In this document: positions 32,283-43,270 of the stretch, one piece after another
Numbering within the stretch: the first letter of the stretch is position 1
How the letters are laid out: every line of letters starts with the position of its first letter
Translations under genes and position numbers: made by a program
Notes under the pieces: model-generated
Database searches by the model: none
What the model saw: the letters and a program-made list of their open reading frames with translations, nothing else
What the model was told of the DNA's origin: nothing
Assembly: GCA_004194705.1 (NCBI GenBank)
Contig: SADC01000090.1
Coordinates: forward strand, 62,001 to 126,000
Reading direction: 5' to 3'
DNA length: 64,000 nt
DNA from: Ditylenchus dipsaci
Taxonomy: Eukaryota > Nematoda > Chromadorea > Rhabditida > Anguinidae

Positions 32283-33093
32283 CACTTCGTGCCGACGACA
32301 CTTCGTGCCGGACAGTTCGTGCCGTTTTTCGAAGAGACAGTTCGTGCCGGACAGTTCGTGCCGCTTTTCTAAGGGACAGTTCGTGCCGGACAGTTCGTGC
32401 CCCTTTTATTTAATTATTTTAAATTTTTATTTGGGATAGTTGTTTGTAAATGTTAAGAAAAGCTGCAACAGTCAAACTTCGATATAACCAGGGCTATGAT
32501 CTGTTCTGCTCTTGAAAAAATATACTTTTTTGAGGCCCCGAATACCTCCATAAGTAGTCGAAATTGAAGTTTTTGGCCCTATCCCTGAAAGGGGGGTTTT
32601 TTTTGCCTTGGTCCCCCTGTTGTTTTTTCGTCATTTTGCCTTTGTTTCCATTTTTATTCTTTCGTCATTTTGTTGTTGTTCCAAAAAATTGCTGTAACTA
32701 CCCTTGCAAACAACAAGTTTAGGCTTAGCCCTTAGGCTTCGGGGTAGGCCAGCGTACGGAAGTTGTGACTAATGAAGAGTTTGCGCACACTTCATTAGTC
32801 ACAACTTCCGTACGCTGGCCTACCCCGAAGCCTAAGGGCTAAGCCTAAACTTGTTGTTTGCAAGGGTAGTTACAGCAATTTTTTGGAACAACAACAAAAT
32901 GACGAAAGAATAAAATGTAAAATGTAACTAGCAGGATTCGAACCTGTAACCTCGAGACGCTCCTTTCAAAGGGGCACGAACTGTCCGGCACGAACTGTCT
33001 CTTCGAAAAACGGCACGAACTGTCCGGCACGAACTGTCTCTTCGAAAAACGGCACGAACTGTCCGGCACGAAGTGTCGTCGGCACGAAGTGTC
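32283..33093. mobile_element. Element with CGGCACGAACTGTC arrays and an internal foldback
   Basis: Left GACACTTCGTGCCGACGACA (32280-32405) against right array GTCCGGCACGAAGTGTCGTC (32970-33092). Inside, the 32655-32912 foldback repeats the inner half of the 16037-16477 element, including its 12 bp loop. A B-box-like CAGGTTCGAATCCTGC lies on the minus strand at 32934-32955. Confidence 0.65.
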
Positions 33094-33171
33094 CTAGCCC
33101 CAAAATTGCTTAATATTTCGCAAAATAAATCCATGTTAATATATGTTATCGAAATGGTCTCCCTCGGATGT

Positions 33172-33240
33172 GAGTCTCTATGGCCTAGTGGTGAAGGGCG
33201 GCCAAAAAAAAAACTTTTGCTCGAGTTCGAGTCTGGCACG
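33172..33240 (+). ncRNA. tRNA-like SINE head
   Basis: TATGGCCTAGTGGTGAAGGG (A-box-like) and CTCGAGTTCGAGTCTGGCAC (B-box-like) at about the right spacing, with a poly-A between them. The A-box part is mirrored at 32022-32060, in the other arm of the surrounding hAT palindrome. Confidence 0.45.
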
Positions 33241-33804
33241 AGGCAAAAAATTTTTTCTTTTTTTATGACTGTAACTAGTCATCCTGGAAGTTTTGGACCA
33301 TGAGAAGCACGATAAAAGCACTAAAAACACCGAAAAGTACTAAAAAAGACAAAAGAAGCACAAAGATAAAGAATTTTAACTATTTTTAACTGGATTTGGG
33401 TTTCAGTTAATTTTAACTAAAATTTAAAATCAGTTAAAATTAACTATTTTTCAAATTAGTTTTTTTTAACTAATTTTCAAAATCCAGTTAAAATTAACTG
33501 TTTTCCCCACACTGCCATAAACTCGACGTGGCCATAAAATACTGAATTTTGGCCATAAACTTTTGAATTTTGGCCATAAACTTTTGAATTTTGACTATAA
33601 ACTCGAATTTGGCCATAAAATGCTTAATTTTGGCCATAAATTATTGGGTATTGGCCTTAAACTCGGGTTGGCTCTAGGTCAATTGAATTCCGTCACCAGT
33701 TTTGCTGCGTTATATAACTGTGTTACACTTTTCATCCTTGCAAATTTGCGTGTCTTCCGCATCAATATTAGAATTATGTGTGTTTAGAATTATCAAGCTC
33801 AACG

Positions 33805-34203
33805 AATGACAATGAAGTTCACCGTGATGTCGGCTCTCCTGATGCCTTTTTTCAGTGGTTGCTTGCGCTTTGGCACCTAGATTCGCTATTCTAGGTGAGT
33901 GTCTTTGATTGACTGATAATTCATGTTCTGACGAGGTCTATTTTTCAGTTGGCTAACAACATGTGCTTTACGCTCCGATTGCATCAACTCCAGTGCTTTT
34001 CAAAGTAAGTTTATTCAATTGCAGGCGATTGTTCCAACTATCTCAATGGCCGTGGTTATAATCGTGCGTTCAGACTTGGCCTTCCGTTGATCAGTGAGTG
34101 CTTAATTGACAAACTTGTTCTATTAACCCATTTTGTATTACAGTGTGCTCCTTCAAAAAAGTCTTCACCCGAATTGACCTCCAGCAGAAGCAGCAGCAAT
34201 AAA
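33805..34203 (+). CDS. Candidate small secreted cysteine-containing peptide
   Basis: Not recognised. MKFTVMSALLMPFF followed, after a one-base frame change near 33855, by VVACALAPRFAIL looks like a signal peptide. Downstream GT-AG exons read in one frame as CALRSDCINSSAFQ, DCSNYLNGRGYNRAFRLGLP and MCSFKKVFTRIDLQ with a stop at 34203. Introns are 33895-33948 and 34093-34142. A further GTAAGT...TTGCAG interval of only 20 bp (34005-34024) would keep the frame if removed, which is suspiciously short. AATAAA lies near 34258. Exon phases do not all agree, so errors or decay are present. It is located inside an inverted-repeat element. Confidence 0.35.
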
Positions 34204-35344
34204 AATGGAGTATTGTTTCCCTATCACAAGTGTATTTCGATGTGATGTAATGATCTGAATAAAATTGTTTTTAGCACATCAGGTTTTTTGAGGATACCGT
34301 GTTTGTTATTTCTTTCTGGGGATAATATTATTATTTTTCAAGGTCAACATGAGTGGCGAGCTCTCTATTGGCTTATTAGTAAATAATTGAAAAAATTGGA
34401 CGGTTACCATCTGCTATCCCTGCGCTTGTGGTCGGTCATCCATCGTACCTTTCTTTGTTATAAATTTTCGGCCGGCTGTCTTGGTCTTTTTTGCACTGCA
34501 CTAGCTGTATTCCAACCCTGGCTGAATGACATGGTTAGTGTGTCTGCGGGAGTGAATTTATTAGAGCCTTTTTCCTGGAGTGGTGAATAATAGGTAAATT
34601 TTACAGAAGAGGGACCCGGACTGTGATTCGGGGAACTTCGATAAAAATGCGTTTTAAAAAATGCTTAAGGAAAGTTTATGGGTCTTTTTTTCAAATAAAA
34701 AAATTTCTGAAAGGTTTGCAGGGCCGAAAAACCAAGCCACGATTGTTGGGCATCCTCCAGATGGATCTTGAGATCTACTTACTTGAATTCGTGATATTTA
34801 CCTGAGAAACAAGAAAGTAGGTGTAAAGAAAGGTTTGTATAGAACAAAACCTGGTTTCAACTTATCAACACCTGAGAAACTGAGGTAGTCTAAACTGAGG
34901 TACTCGACCACCTCGGAGTGGATACCCAAGGTAGACCTACCCAAGTACTAATTAGATATTGAGATTATGAATAGTCAAAACATCAATTTGATCATAACAA
35001 ACCATTTCAGTACAATATTTCGAGTTTAATAATATAGTTCGTGCGACATTTGGAGGTGACAATACTTTCGTGGGCCGATTGACTTGTAGACCAATGACGC
35101 AGAGCCAACTTGAGTTCAATATTTTATGGCCAAAATCTGACAATTTACGGCCAAAATTAAGCATTTTATGGCCAAATTCGAGTTTATAGTCAAAATTCAA
35201 AGTTTATGGCCAAAATTCAAAAATTTATGGCCAAAATTCAAAAGTTTATGGCCAAAATTCAGTATTTTATGGCCACGTCGAGTTTATGGCCAAAATTAAA
35301 TATTTTATGGCCAATTTCCAGTATTTCATGGACAAAATTAAATA

Positions 35345-35780
35345 CCACCCATTTTCTTTTGCCGTGAAAAGTCGTCTTATGTCGAGAAAAAATTTGCGGC
35401 AAAAAAAGTTATTTCACGTCAGAAAAAAGTATTTCTGCGGCAGAAAAAAAGTATTTTTGCGGCAAAAAGAAGTATTTTCACGGCAAGAAAAAGGTTTGCC
35501 CTTTAAACTTGGTTTCTAACAAAACCATACCTAAAATTAAATTCTAGGCCTTATTTTGTTAAAAACCAAATTGAAGAAACCGCAGATAAATTCAATGATA
35601 CGGAGAAATTTCGAGAATTTTTTTTCGAGCTTTCGGCTCGAAAGTTCGATTTTTTTCGAACTTCGAGCCGAGCAGAAGGCTCGAAATTTTCGAGCTGCTT
35701 CGAGCTTTCAAGCCGAAGGCTCGAAAATTTCGAAGGCTCGACAACCCTAATCTTGTCTCTGTCTATAAGTGACATAGATT
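35345..35780. repeat. Tandem repeats of TATTTCTGCGGCAGAAAAAA and TTCGAGCTTTCGGCTCGAAA
   Basis: 35360-35485 holds five imperfect units of about 26 bp (GCGGCAAAAAGAAGTATTTT). 35500-35600 is a half copy of the common TTAA-type MITE. 35605-35750 is a dense TTCGAGC inverted-repeat region. Confidence 0.5.
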
Positions 35781-35881
35781 AATTTGATAAGCAATTAGGT
35801 GGTTCTACAAGAAAACATCATTTTAAAAACCTAGAAATTTCACAAGAAAAATATTACCACGCTGGTTTTTTTATTAATGGA

Positions 35882-36204
35882 TACCGTAAAACCTCTATTA
35901 ATAGACCCGGGTCTATTATTTTTCAACCCTCCTCCGAGGGGGGTCTATTATTAGAGGGGGGTTTATTAATAGAGGGGGGTCTATTATTTTCCAACCCTTC
36001 GAAAATCGTGAAAATTTAAAGTCGATCTCAAAATTTTTGGGTGAAAATTAAAAACCTAAAAAGTGGAATCGGTAGAGCTCGTGGGAGTTAAGAAAACGTG
36101 AAAAACAGATTTGCAAAATATTTACTCTGCGCCGAGTTACAGACCCTCAAAGTCGAGGGGGGTCTATTATTAGAGGGGGGTCTATTAATAGAGGTTTTAC
36201 GGTA
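35882..36204. mobile_element. MITE of the TACCGTATTT family (TACCGTAAAACC variant)
   Basis: TACCGTAAAACCTCTATTAA mirrors TTAATAGAGGTTTTACGGTA. GGGGGTCTATTATTAGAGGG repeats lie at both ends. It shares the inner motif GGTAGAGCTCGTGGGAGTTA with 14774-15024. Confidence 0.8.
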
Positions 36205-36849
36205 GGCCATAGATTCTTCTCGCTTCTTATCGCTCTGCTTGGTTATGCGTAATCTGTGCGCCGTAATCTGTGCGCCGGTAATGTGTGCGCCAGTAAAGTG
36301 TGCGCCAGTAATGTGTGCGCCAGTAATATGTGCGCCAGTAAAGTGTGCGCCAGTAATCTGTGCGCCGTAATCTGTGCGCCGGTAATGTGTGCGCCAGAAT
36401 AGGTATGATAATGATGTCTACCCAGAATGGTATCCTGAATACGATTCGATCATTCGAATAACTGGTTTCTGTTTCACCCTTAAATTGATCCGAGGTAAAT
36501 TGATCCTCTGGTAAAGTGATTCTCCTTTTTTTTAATGTTACAGGTTTGAATCCCGCTGGTGGCAAACCTTTTTTCTTGGCTCAAATAGTTTTTAGAGAAC
36601 TAACACAGCTAATTTTAATCCAGTGGGAGTCCAGCAAATTGCCAGTGGAAGTCCACCAAATTACCAATGGACCCCCATCGACTGCCAGTGGCAATTTGGT
36701 GGACTTCCACTGGCAATTAGTGGTGTACCACTGGTAATTTGGTGGTGTACCACTGGCAATTCGGTGGCGTACCAATGGCAATAGGTGGTGTACCACTGGC
36801 AATTTGGTGGACTACCAGCGGCAATTCGATGGACTTCCACTGGAAAAAA

Positions 36850-36930
36850 AATGTGGTCAATCCCAAGTGGAATCGAACTCTAGACTGTTGAACCATTGCC
36901 TAACGACTTACCCACTAGACCACCATGTCG
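36850..36930 (-). ncRNA. tRNA-like sequence
   Basis: On the minus strand, GGTGGTCTAGTGGGTAAGTC (A-box-like) is followed by GAGTTCGATTCCACTTGGGA (B-box-like) with about tRNA spacing. A second B-box-like CAGGTTTGAATCCCGCTGG lies on the plus strand at 36541-36560. Likely SINE relics. Confidence 0.45.
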
Positions 36931-37756
36931 TTTTTATTAGTAAAGGTAGAACTTGGCTTATATACCTTAATTTCCGACTTTTTTTGCATTTATTGTTTAG
37001 GACAAACCCATACCGCTCAAGTTTATTTAAAAGCTCAAGAAACCCAATCTTGGTCGTTCGTTATGCGAGCTTATTACAGGAATGGGAGGTTTGTATAAGA
37101 GGGCTGGGAGAAGCTGCATGTTAAATCATTCCTAGATAAGTAATGGATACTATGAAGTTTGATCGTGAGATCTTTCTTAACCTAAATCTCAAAAAATTCA
37201 TTTTTTGTTACTTATGATTTTTAGGAACCGGCCAGTTAGTAACTACTTTTTAATTGAACGTGTGATTGGAATAATGTTTAAAGGGGAGGGGAGGGGATGC
37301 AAATCCTAATGCGAATATTTTGAACTCACAGATTCGATTCCCAGTGGATGAATAATTTTTATAAATTTTCACTCTACATTCTAGGCCGAAAACTTTCGAG
37401 CAATCAATTGCAATCATTTCTGCACTGATTTACTGTCACTTAATGCCCTAATTTTGCGATCTCATGTAAATGACCATTAAAGGGGCATGCTCGTTGCCGA
37501 TGGGATATTTTGAAAGGCGGGTACCAGGTCAATTCAAACGAGAATTATTTTAAAATAAATTTTAGTATAGTGCCTTGCGGGGAATAAGTATCCAAAAGCA
37601 TTTCTTTCGTTCAATAGCATTATTGACCTAGTGGGATAGAGTTGGCGGACTGCGAAAGTTGGTCGTCGGTTCGATCCCCACTGGAGGTCTAATTTTTCCT
37701 TGACTTTTCCAAAATTTCGTCAAATTAATTCTCGTTTGAATTGACCTGGTACCAGT

Positions 37757-38245
37757 CAGTGTTTTCGAAAATAACCCCTACACTAACACCTACACTAACC
37801 CTAACTGTTAGTTTCGTAAACTAACTCTTCAAATATCTCGTTTTTCGGTAGGAAATATGCAGAATCTGATATTTACGTCTCTATGCCAACTTTTGCGAGG
37901 AACAAGATACACTTTTCAGATTTTTCAAAAAACTTCAAAAATATTAATAAAATTCGAAATTAAAACCTTAAAGTAACTGTTAGTTAAGCAAATAGTTTAA
38001 CTAACTATTTAACTAAACTAACAGTTAGTTTAGGGTTTTAATTTTAAATTTTATTAATATTTTTAAAGTTTTTTGAAAAATCTGAAAAGTGTATCTTGTT
38101 CCTCGCAAAAAGTTGGCATAGAGACGTAAATATCAGATTCTGCATATTTCCTACCGAAAAACGAGATATTTGAAGAGTTAGTTTACGAAACTAACAGTTA
38201 GGGTTAGTGTAGGTGTTAGTGTAGGGGTTATTTTCGAAAACACTG
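37757..38245. mobile_element. hAT-type palindromic MITE, CAGTGTTTTCG ends
   Basis: CAGTGTTTTCGAAAATAACC...GGTTATTTTCGAAAACACTG; almost the entire 489 bp folds back on itself. The 8 bp duplication GTACCAGT (37749-37756 and 38246-38253) includes the first four bases (CAGT) of the neighbouring element, so this one is younger. Confidence 0.85.
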
Positions 38246-38249
38246 GTAC

Positions 38250-38518
38250 CAGTGTTCTCAATAGTCAGAGGCAGAATGGAAAGTCAGAATGAAATTCAAA
38301 AATTCTGACAGTCAGAAAGCGCGGGAAATTATTCTGACTGTCAGACTCTTTTTGACTCTCAGAAATGACGATCAGACAGGGAAAAAACAGCGTGATCTGA
38401 TCAATTTTTTCTGAGTCTCATTTCTGACAGTCAGAATAATTTCCCGCGCTTTCTGACTGTCAGAATTTTCGAGTTTCATTCTGACTTTCCATTCTGCCTC
38501 TGACTATTGAGAACACTG
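38250..38518. mobile_element. hAT-type palindromic MITE, CAGTGTTCTCAATAG ends
   Basis: CAGTGTTCTCAATAGTCAGA...TCTGACTATTGAGAACACTG with the 8 bp duplication CCTGGTAC (37745-37752, displaced by the younger insertion, and 38519-38526). The core is TTCTGACTGTCAGAA-rich. Confidence 0.85.
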
Positions 38519-38959
38519 CCTGGTACCCGCCTTTCAAAATATTTCCATCGGCGGCGAGCATGCCCCTTTAAAATAAAGGTGAACCGGTAGAATGATACGT
38601 ACTTAGTTGTATGCCGCCTCAACCTCTACCAATTTATTTATTTCTCAAATCATTTAGTAACTTTTTAGACTCAGAATTCCATGAGGAATCAGAACGAAAA
38701 ATTTCCACAGCAAAGTCACTTCAGAAATATGGGTAACTTGCGAAGGTTTGAATAAGGAATGAAAGAGTATCATCGAGGGGTAAGATTTCGGCATTATTAG
38801 GGGGTTGACCGACATTCGCGCGCCAACACATGCGCGCCGACACTTACGCGCCGTGACTTTATAAAGGGTCAGCCTTGGCCCCTAAACGCTAATGCGAGCA
38901 CTCAATTGTTCGGGAACCTTAAAAGGAACCCTTAAAGCCTCAGGGGGCGTAGGGGGCTT

Positions 38960-39476
38960 GGGGCTTGGTATACAACCGATTCGTTACAAAAACTGATTCG
39001 TTACACCGATTCGTTACACTGACGATTCGTTACAACCGATTCGTTACATTGACGATTCGTTACACCGATTCGTTACAGAAAAATTTTTTTGACCAAAAAT
39101 CGACTTTTGCCTTGGAGGACCAAGGTAACCACCTTATATTATGAGCAATCAAAGGGTCAGCCCTTGGCCCGGACAATGTACCCCGAAGGGTCAGCCCTTG
39201 GCCGGACAATGTACCCCGAAGGGTCAGCCTTTATCCCGGACCATGTACCCCAAAGGGGCTTCCTATTGAATTAGGGTGCCTGCCGAAGGCAGGCAGGTAA
39301 AAGAATACCTTTTTAATGAATAAAAACGGTATCCAGGTGGTTTACCTTGTTCCCCAAGTCAAAAAGTCGATTTTGGTCAAAAAAATATTTTTTTCTGTAA
39401 CGAATCGGTGTAACGAATCGTCAATGTAACGAATCGGTGTAACGAATCAGTTTTTGTAACGAATCGGTTGGCAGTC
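38960..39476. mobile_element. Foldback with arrays of AACCGATTCGTTACA
   Basis: Left array 38971-39076 (CCGATTCGTTACAATT-type units) against right array 39396-39472 (TGTAACGAATCGGTG units). The middle has three copies of GGGTCAGCCCTTGGCCCGGA ending ATGTACCCC, and the TTGCCTTGGAGGACCAAGG module. Confidence 0.65.
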
Positions 39477-39781
39477 TGGGGGCTTAGGGTTGAGCTCCAC
39501 GACACAAGCGCACCCTGGAAAGAATCCGAACGAACAGCAGCATGTTGGATCCATTTCCAGGGCCTTTATATAAGTCAGCATGTGGGTTGTTATGGTGTTG
39601 CACACTTTTCATCGTTTTTGAAAAATTGAACCAAAAAACCCACCCTGTGGTTTGGTCGATTTCGGTCAAATTTTTTTTTCCACATGTCTTTCCGCCACCG
39701 GAAAACATGTTTTTCGTACTAATTACGACCTGAAACGTTCGAATTAGAGGTCAAAACTTACTTTTGGGAACATGTGGTATA

Positions 39782-40777
39782 CAGTGATGTTCCATGTACA
39801 CGATTCGATCGATTTAATCGATTTTAATTGTTTACAAAAAAGTAATCGGTTGAAAATTATTAATTTTCCGATTACTATTCTGTAATCGATTGTAAATTAT
39901 TGATTCTTTCGATTAGTTTCATGTGATCAATTGTAAATTATCAATTCTTTCAATTAGTTTTATTTAAAGGGCCTGACCTCTTCCTACTCGGTGGTCCCCC
40001 GCCAATTCAAATAATTTTCCTTGATTATTGGACTTCTGTACGGATTTTCCGCTATGTTTCTAACAAAACTAGCCTGAAATCAAATTTTAGGCTTAGTTTT
40101 GTTATAAACCTAGCGGAAAAATCCGTACAGAAGTCCAATGATCAAGGAAATTATTTGAATTGGCGGGGGACCACCGAGTAGGAAGAGGTCAGGCCCTTTA
40201 AGGGATTGCAAACTAATAATTTCTTCAATTACTTTCATGTAATCGATTGTAAATTATAAATTATTTCGATTAGTTTTATGTAATCGATTGCAAATTTTCG
40301 ATTCTTTCGATTAATTTCATGTAATTGATTGTAAATTTTTGATTCTTGCGTGTAATCGAAAGAATAAACTAGCAAAAAAGGCCATTTTGTGATACACATG
40401 GCGTTGAAAGCAGGAGTTCGTCTTTATACATATGTTTTTACTCAATAAAAAACAGTTTATTATCCTTTTTTGCTAGTTTATTCTTTCGATTACACGCAAG
40501 AATCAAAAATTTACAATCGATTACCTTAAACTAATCGAAAGAATCGAAAATTTGCAATCGATTACATAAAACTAATCGAAAGAGTCAAAAGTTTACAATC
40601 GTTTACCTTAAACTAATCGAAGGAATCAAAAATTTACAATCGTTTACATTAAACTAATCGAAAGAATCGATAATTTACAACCAATTGCACGAAACTAATC
40701 GAAAGAATTAATAATTTACAATCGATTACCTTTTGTAAATTTTTGATCTCTAAACTAATCCTAAGGGAACATCACTG
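39782..40777. mobile_element. hAT-type element with ATCGATT-rich arms
   Basis: CAGTGATGTTCC...GGAACATCACTG, 8 bp duplication GTGGTATA (39774-39781 and 40778-40785). The arms are tandem TTTCGATTAGTTTCATGTAA-type units in opposite orientation. A TTAA-type MITE is nested at 39968-40197. Confidence 0.85.
39968..40197. mobile_element. TTAA-type MITE nested in the hAT element
   Basis: AGGGCCTGACCTCTTCCTAC...AGGAAGAGGTCAGGCCCT flanked by TTAA (39964-39967 and 40198-40201). The arms are nearly perfect. Same family as 28989-29219. Confidence 0.85.
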
Positions 40778-42483
40778 GTGGTATACCATAATCCTGCGTC
40801 AATATCGAACACAATAATGCAGTAGGAAAGTGTAGTGCAACGGAAGTTGTCGAACTCGTCCGATCTGGCATAGTCAAGCAACGTTGGGCTCGACTAGTAG
40901 ATGGTTCAAAGTTTTGTGAAAATTTTAAATGCAAATAAAAAATTTAAAAAATATTTTTGACAAAATTAGGGTGGCCCCGCACGAATTCAAATTTCGCAAA
41001 GTGCTGCGCTTATCAAGTTTCATTGTCTTTTAATTTTAGGTATGGTTTTCTTAGAAACCAAGTTGAAAAAATACGTACAGAAGTTCAGTGATTAGGAAAA
41101 ATTTTTGAATTTCCGGGCACCACCTCTTATCAGCGTGGGAATGCCCCTCTGAGAAACTTGTGATCTGACAACCATACTTTGTGAGTTTGATCCAGTGGAA
41201 TACCACAAACTGCCAGTGGTACTCCACAAAGTGCCACTGGAATGCCACTTATTACCACTGGAATGCCACTTAGTTATTTGATCCAGTAGTTTTCCAGTGG
41301 ATTACCACTGGACTTTAGCTGAGTCCAGTGGTAATCCACTGGATTGCCACTGGATTCCGCTAAGTCCAGTGGTAATCCAGTGGAATACCACTGGATTTAA
41401 CGAATTTTCTGGCATTCCAGTGGCACTTAGTGGTTTTCCAGTGGCACTTTGTGGCATTCCAGTGGCACTTGTGGCGTACCACTGGATTAAAATCAGCTGT
41501 GAAGAAGTCTCAGGGTAGGTAGGAAAACCAGCTGGGCACCTTCCTAAACAGCTATCCACATTCAAAATCCAACATAATCACACATGTTTGCTTATCCTTG
41601 CAACGGGGAGTGTGCTGGTCTTGGGCACAAAGCGATCAACCCCTTGCCCAACACAATAACATGAAGACCACTGAAAGTTGATTAAAAGCATTTAGGATGG
41701 ATCTGGATCAAGCCTTTAGATCGGGCCATTAAAAAAGGGTTTTGGGTCATTCAAAGTCGATCTTAGCTATTGAATATAGATTAACACTATTGTACATAGA
41801 CCACCGGGGTTGTGCTTATATGTGTTGAGAAGATATATACATAACGCCAAGGTATTTTCCCCAAGGTTTATCGATAATCATCTATCTGGATGTGCATACC
41901 TGTTAGGAACATATTTACACGTATTCAGGATACCATCTTAGGTAGCTATCGTTATCATACATATTCTGGCGCACACATAACAGGCGCACAGATTACGGCG
42001 CACAGACTACTGGCGCACACATTACTGGCGCACACTTTACTGGCGCACACATTACTGGCGCACACTTTACTGGCGCACACATTACTGGCGCACACTTTAC
42101 TGGCGCACACATTACCGGCGCACAGATCACGGCGCACAGATTACGCATAACCCTGCTAACATATACGTACAAATGATTTATATCTTGACGGTGGCGGGAG
42201 ATTTTAATCATTGATAAAAAAACATGGCGAGAGGCAATAGCAAGCTAGTATGTGCAGCTTTGACTGTAATTGAGATATTGCTTTAATGCTCGTGTATGCT
42301 CGTTTGCGATGGAACACAATTAAGCTGCTCAACAGATTTCATGTCAAAGATAACAACCTTGTGTTATAGGGACCAAGACTGCTAACCACTCTTTCATCCA
42401 CACAATATCCCAATACAGGGTGGCACAAAAGAACGGTCACATTTTTAGAAAAAAAAACAATGACAGTGGCAAACGTTACAACG

Positions 42484-42932
42484 CATTTGGGCACATCGCA
42501 TTTGGGCACCCGCATTTGGGCACCTGCATTTGGGCACACCGCATTTGGGCACCCGCATTTGGGCGCCCGCATTTGGCAGGGTGTTTCAAGAAATTCTAAC
42601 ACTTTAAACGGCCATAACTTTTTGTATTGACACAATTTCAAAATTCTGTTAACGCAGATCGGTTTTGTTTGCTCTAACAATTTTTTGGTATATAATGTCA
42701 AAAACACGATTTTTGCTTGGTCCCCCTGTGGTTTAGGTCTCACATATCCAGAGGCCATCTACAGATCAGAGCCCAAACTAGGGGGGACCAAGCAAAAATC
42801 GTGTTTTTGACATTATATACCAAAAAATTGTTAGAACAAACGGAACCGATCTGCGTTTACAGAATTTTGAAATTGTGTCAATACAAAAAGTTATGGCCGT
42901 TTAAAAGTGTTAGAATTTCTTGAAACACCCTG
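42484..42932. repeat. GCATTTGGGCACC array followed by a CAGGGTGTTTC foldback
   Basis: 42484-42575: six units of GCATTTGGGCACC. 42577-42932: a palindrome, CAGGGTGTTTCAAGAAATTC...GAATTTCTTGAAACACCCTG, with the CTTGGTCCCCCTG module in its centre. Both interrupt sequence that is otherwise shared with 46.80-47.11 kb, so they inserted after that duplication or were lost from the other copy. Confidence 0.7.
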
Positions 42933-43179
42933 TATAATCGAATATAATATGTGAAAGAAAAAGCTACTTCACAAACAAACACAATCAAAAATGAATCGAA
43001 AGCAGAAAATTTGGTTGTACTTTTTTCGGAAAATGTGACGGATTTATCATCCACACAATATCCAATACAGACTGTTTCTTCGTATTGCCCTATGTAATAT
43101 TTATGACCGAAATCGCATCCAGCACACAAAATCGGACACAAATATATCGCATCGACTCCATTATCAATCTTAACACCGA

Positions 43180-43185
43180 TTTATT
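43180..43185 (-). terminator. Polyadenylation signal of rpl-27 copy 1
   Basis: AATAAA on the minus strand, about 85 bp past the stop codon. Confidence 0.6.
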
Positions 43186-43270
43186 TCAACAAAAGCGAGA
43201 ACAATGAGAGCAACAAAAGTCCTGCCATACAAGACCCAAACATCAGCAATCAACAAAAATTAAGAGTTTC

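Larger units (their letters stand above)
31026..33514. mobile_element. hAT-type element with CAGTGTGGGGAAAACAG termini
   Basis: CAGTGTGGGGAAAACAGTTA at the left, inverted at the right, with the perfect 8 bp duplication CCATAAAC (31018-31025 and 33515-33522). Long palindromic arms of AGTTAAAATTAACTG-type sequence and GACAAAAGAAGCACAAAG extend inward. Two further elements are inserted inside (31054-31835 and about 32283-33093). No transposase. Confidence 0.85.
30955..35350. mobile_element. Inverted-repeat element with TTTTGGCCATAAA arrays, split by a hAT insertion
   Basis: The left array (30963-31025 and 33515-33662) and right array (35100-35345) are inverted copies of units such as TTTTGGCCATAAACTTTTGA; unit order is preserved through to CGACGTGGCCATAAAATACT. 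The left array is interrupted by the hAT element 31026-33514, whose 8 bp duplication is CCATAAAC. The 1.4 kb interior contains a small spliced gene (33805-34203). Confidence 0.75.
37481..38567 (+). mobile_element. TTAA-type element with an internal tRNA-like unit
   Basis: TTAA (37477-37480), then AGGGGCATGCTCGTTGCCGA, and at the right end GGCGGCGAGCATGCCCCT followed by TTAA (38568-38571). Inside, 37628-37692 has an A-box-like CTAGTGGGATAGAGTTGGCG and a B-box-like CGGTTCGATCCCCACTGGAG on the plus strand. Two hAT-type palindromes are nested at its right side. This is the best copy of the tRNA-bearing TTAA family. Confidence 0.8.
36600..41500. mobile_element. 4.9 kb inverted-repeat element with CCAGTGG arrays
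   Basis: CACAGCTAATTTTAATCCAG at 36605 against CTGGATTAAAATCAGCTGTG at 41481. Subterminal arrays (GGTGGTGTACCACTGGCAAT left; AATCCAGTGGTAATCCACTG right) are inverted. It lies wholly within the 36235-42152 element. Confidence 0.7.
36235..42152. mobile_element. 5.9 kb inverted-repeat element with TGTGCGCCAGTAA arrays
   Basis: GGTTATGCGTAATCTGTGCG at 36240 is inverted at 42152. Arms of about 215 bp (36240-36455 and 41925-42152) are mostly 18 bp units such as GTGCGCCAGTAATGT and continue as a unique sequence ending GGTATCCTGAATACG. The interior consists of a second large element and many nested insertions; no gene of its own was recognised. No clean target duplication was found. Confidence 0.75.

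Noticed and set aside
41890..42211. CRISPR-like array of regularly spaced GGCGCACACATTACT units
   Set aside because: There are no unique spacers; units are contiguous and form one arm of an inverted-repeat element in a eukaryotic genome.
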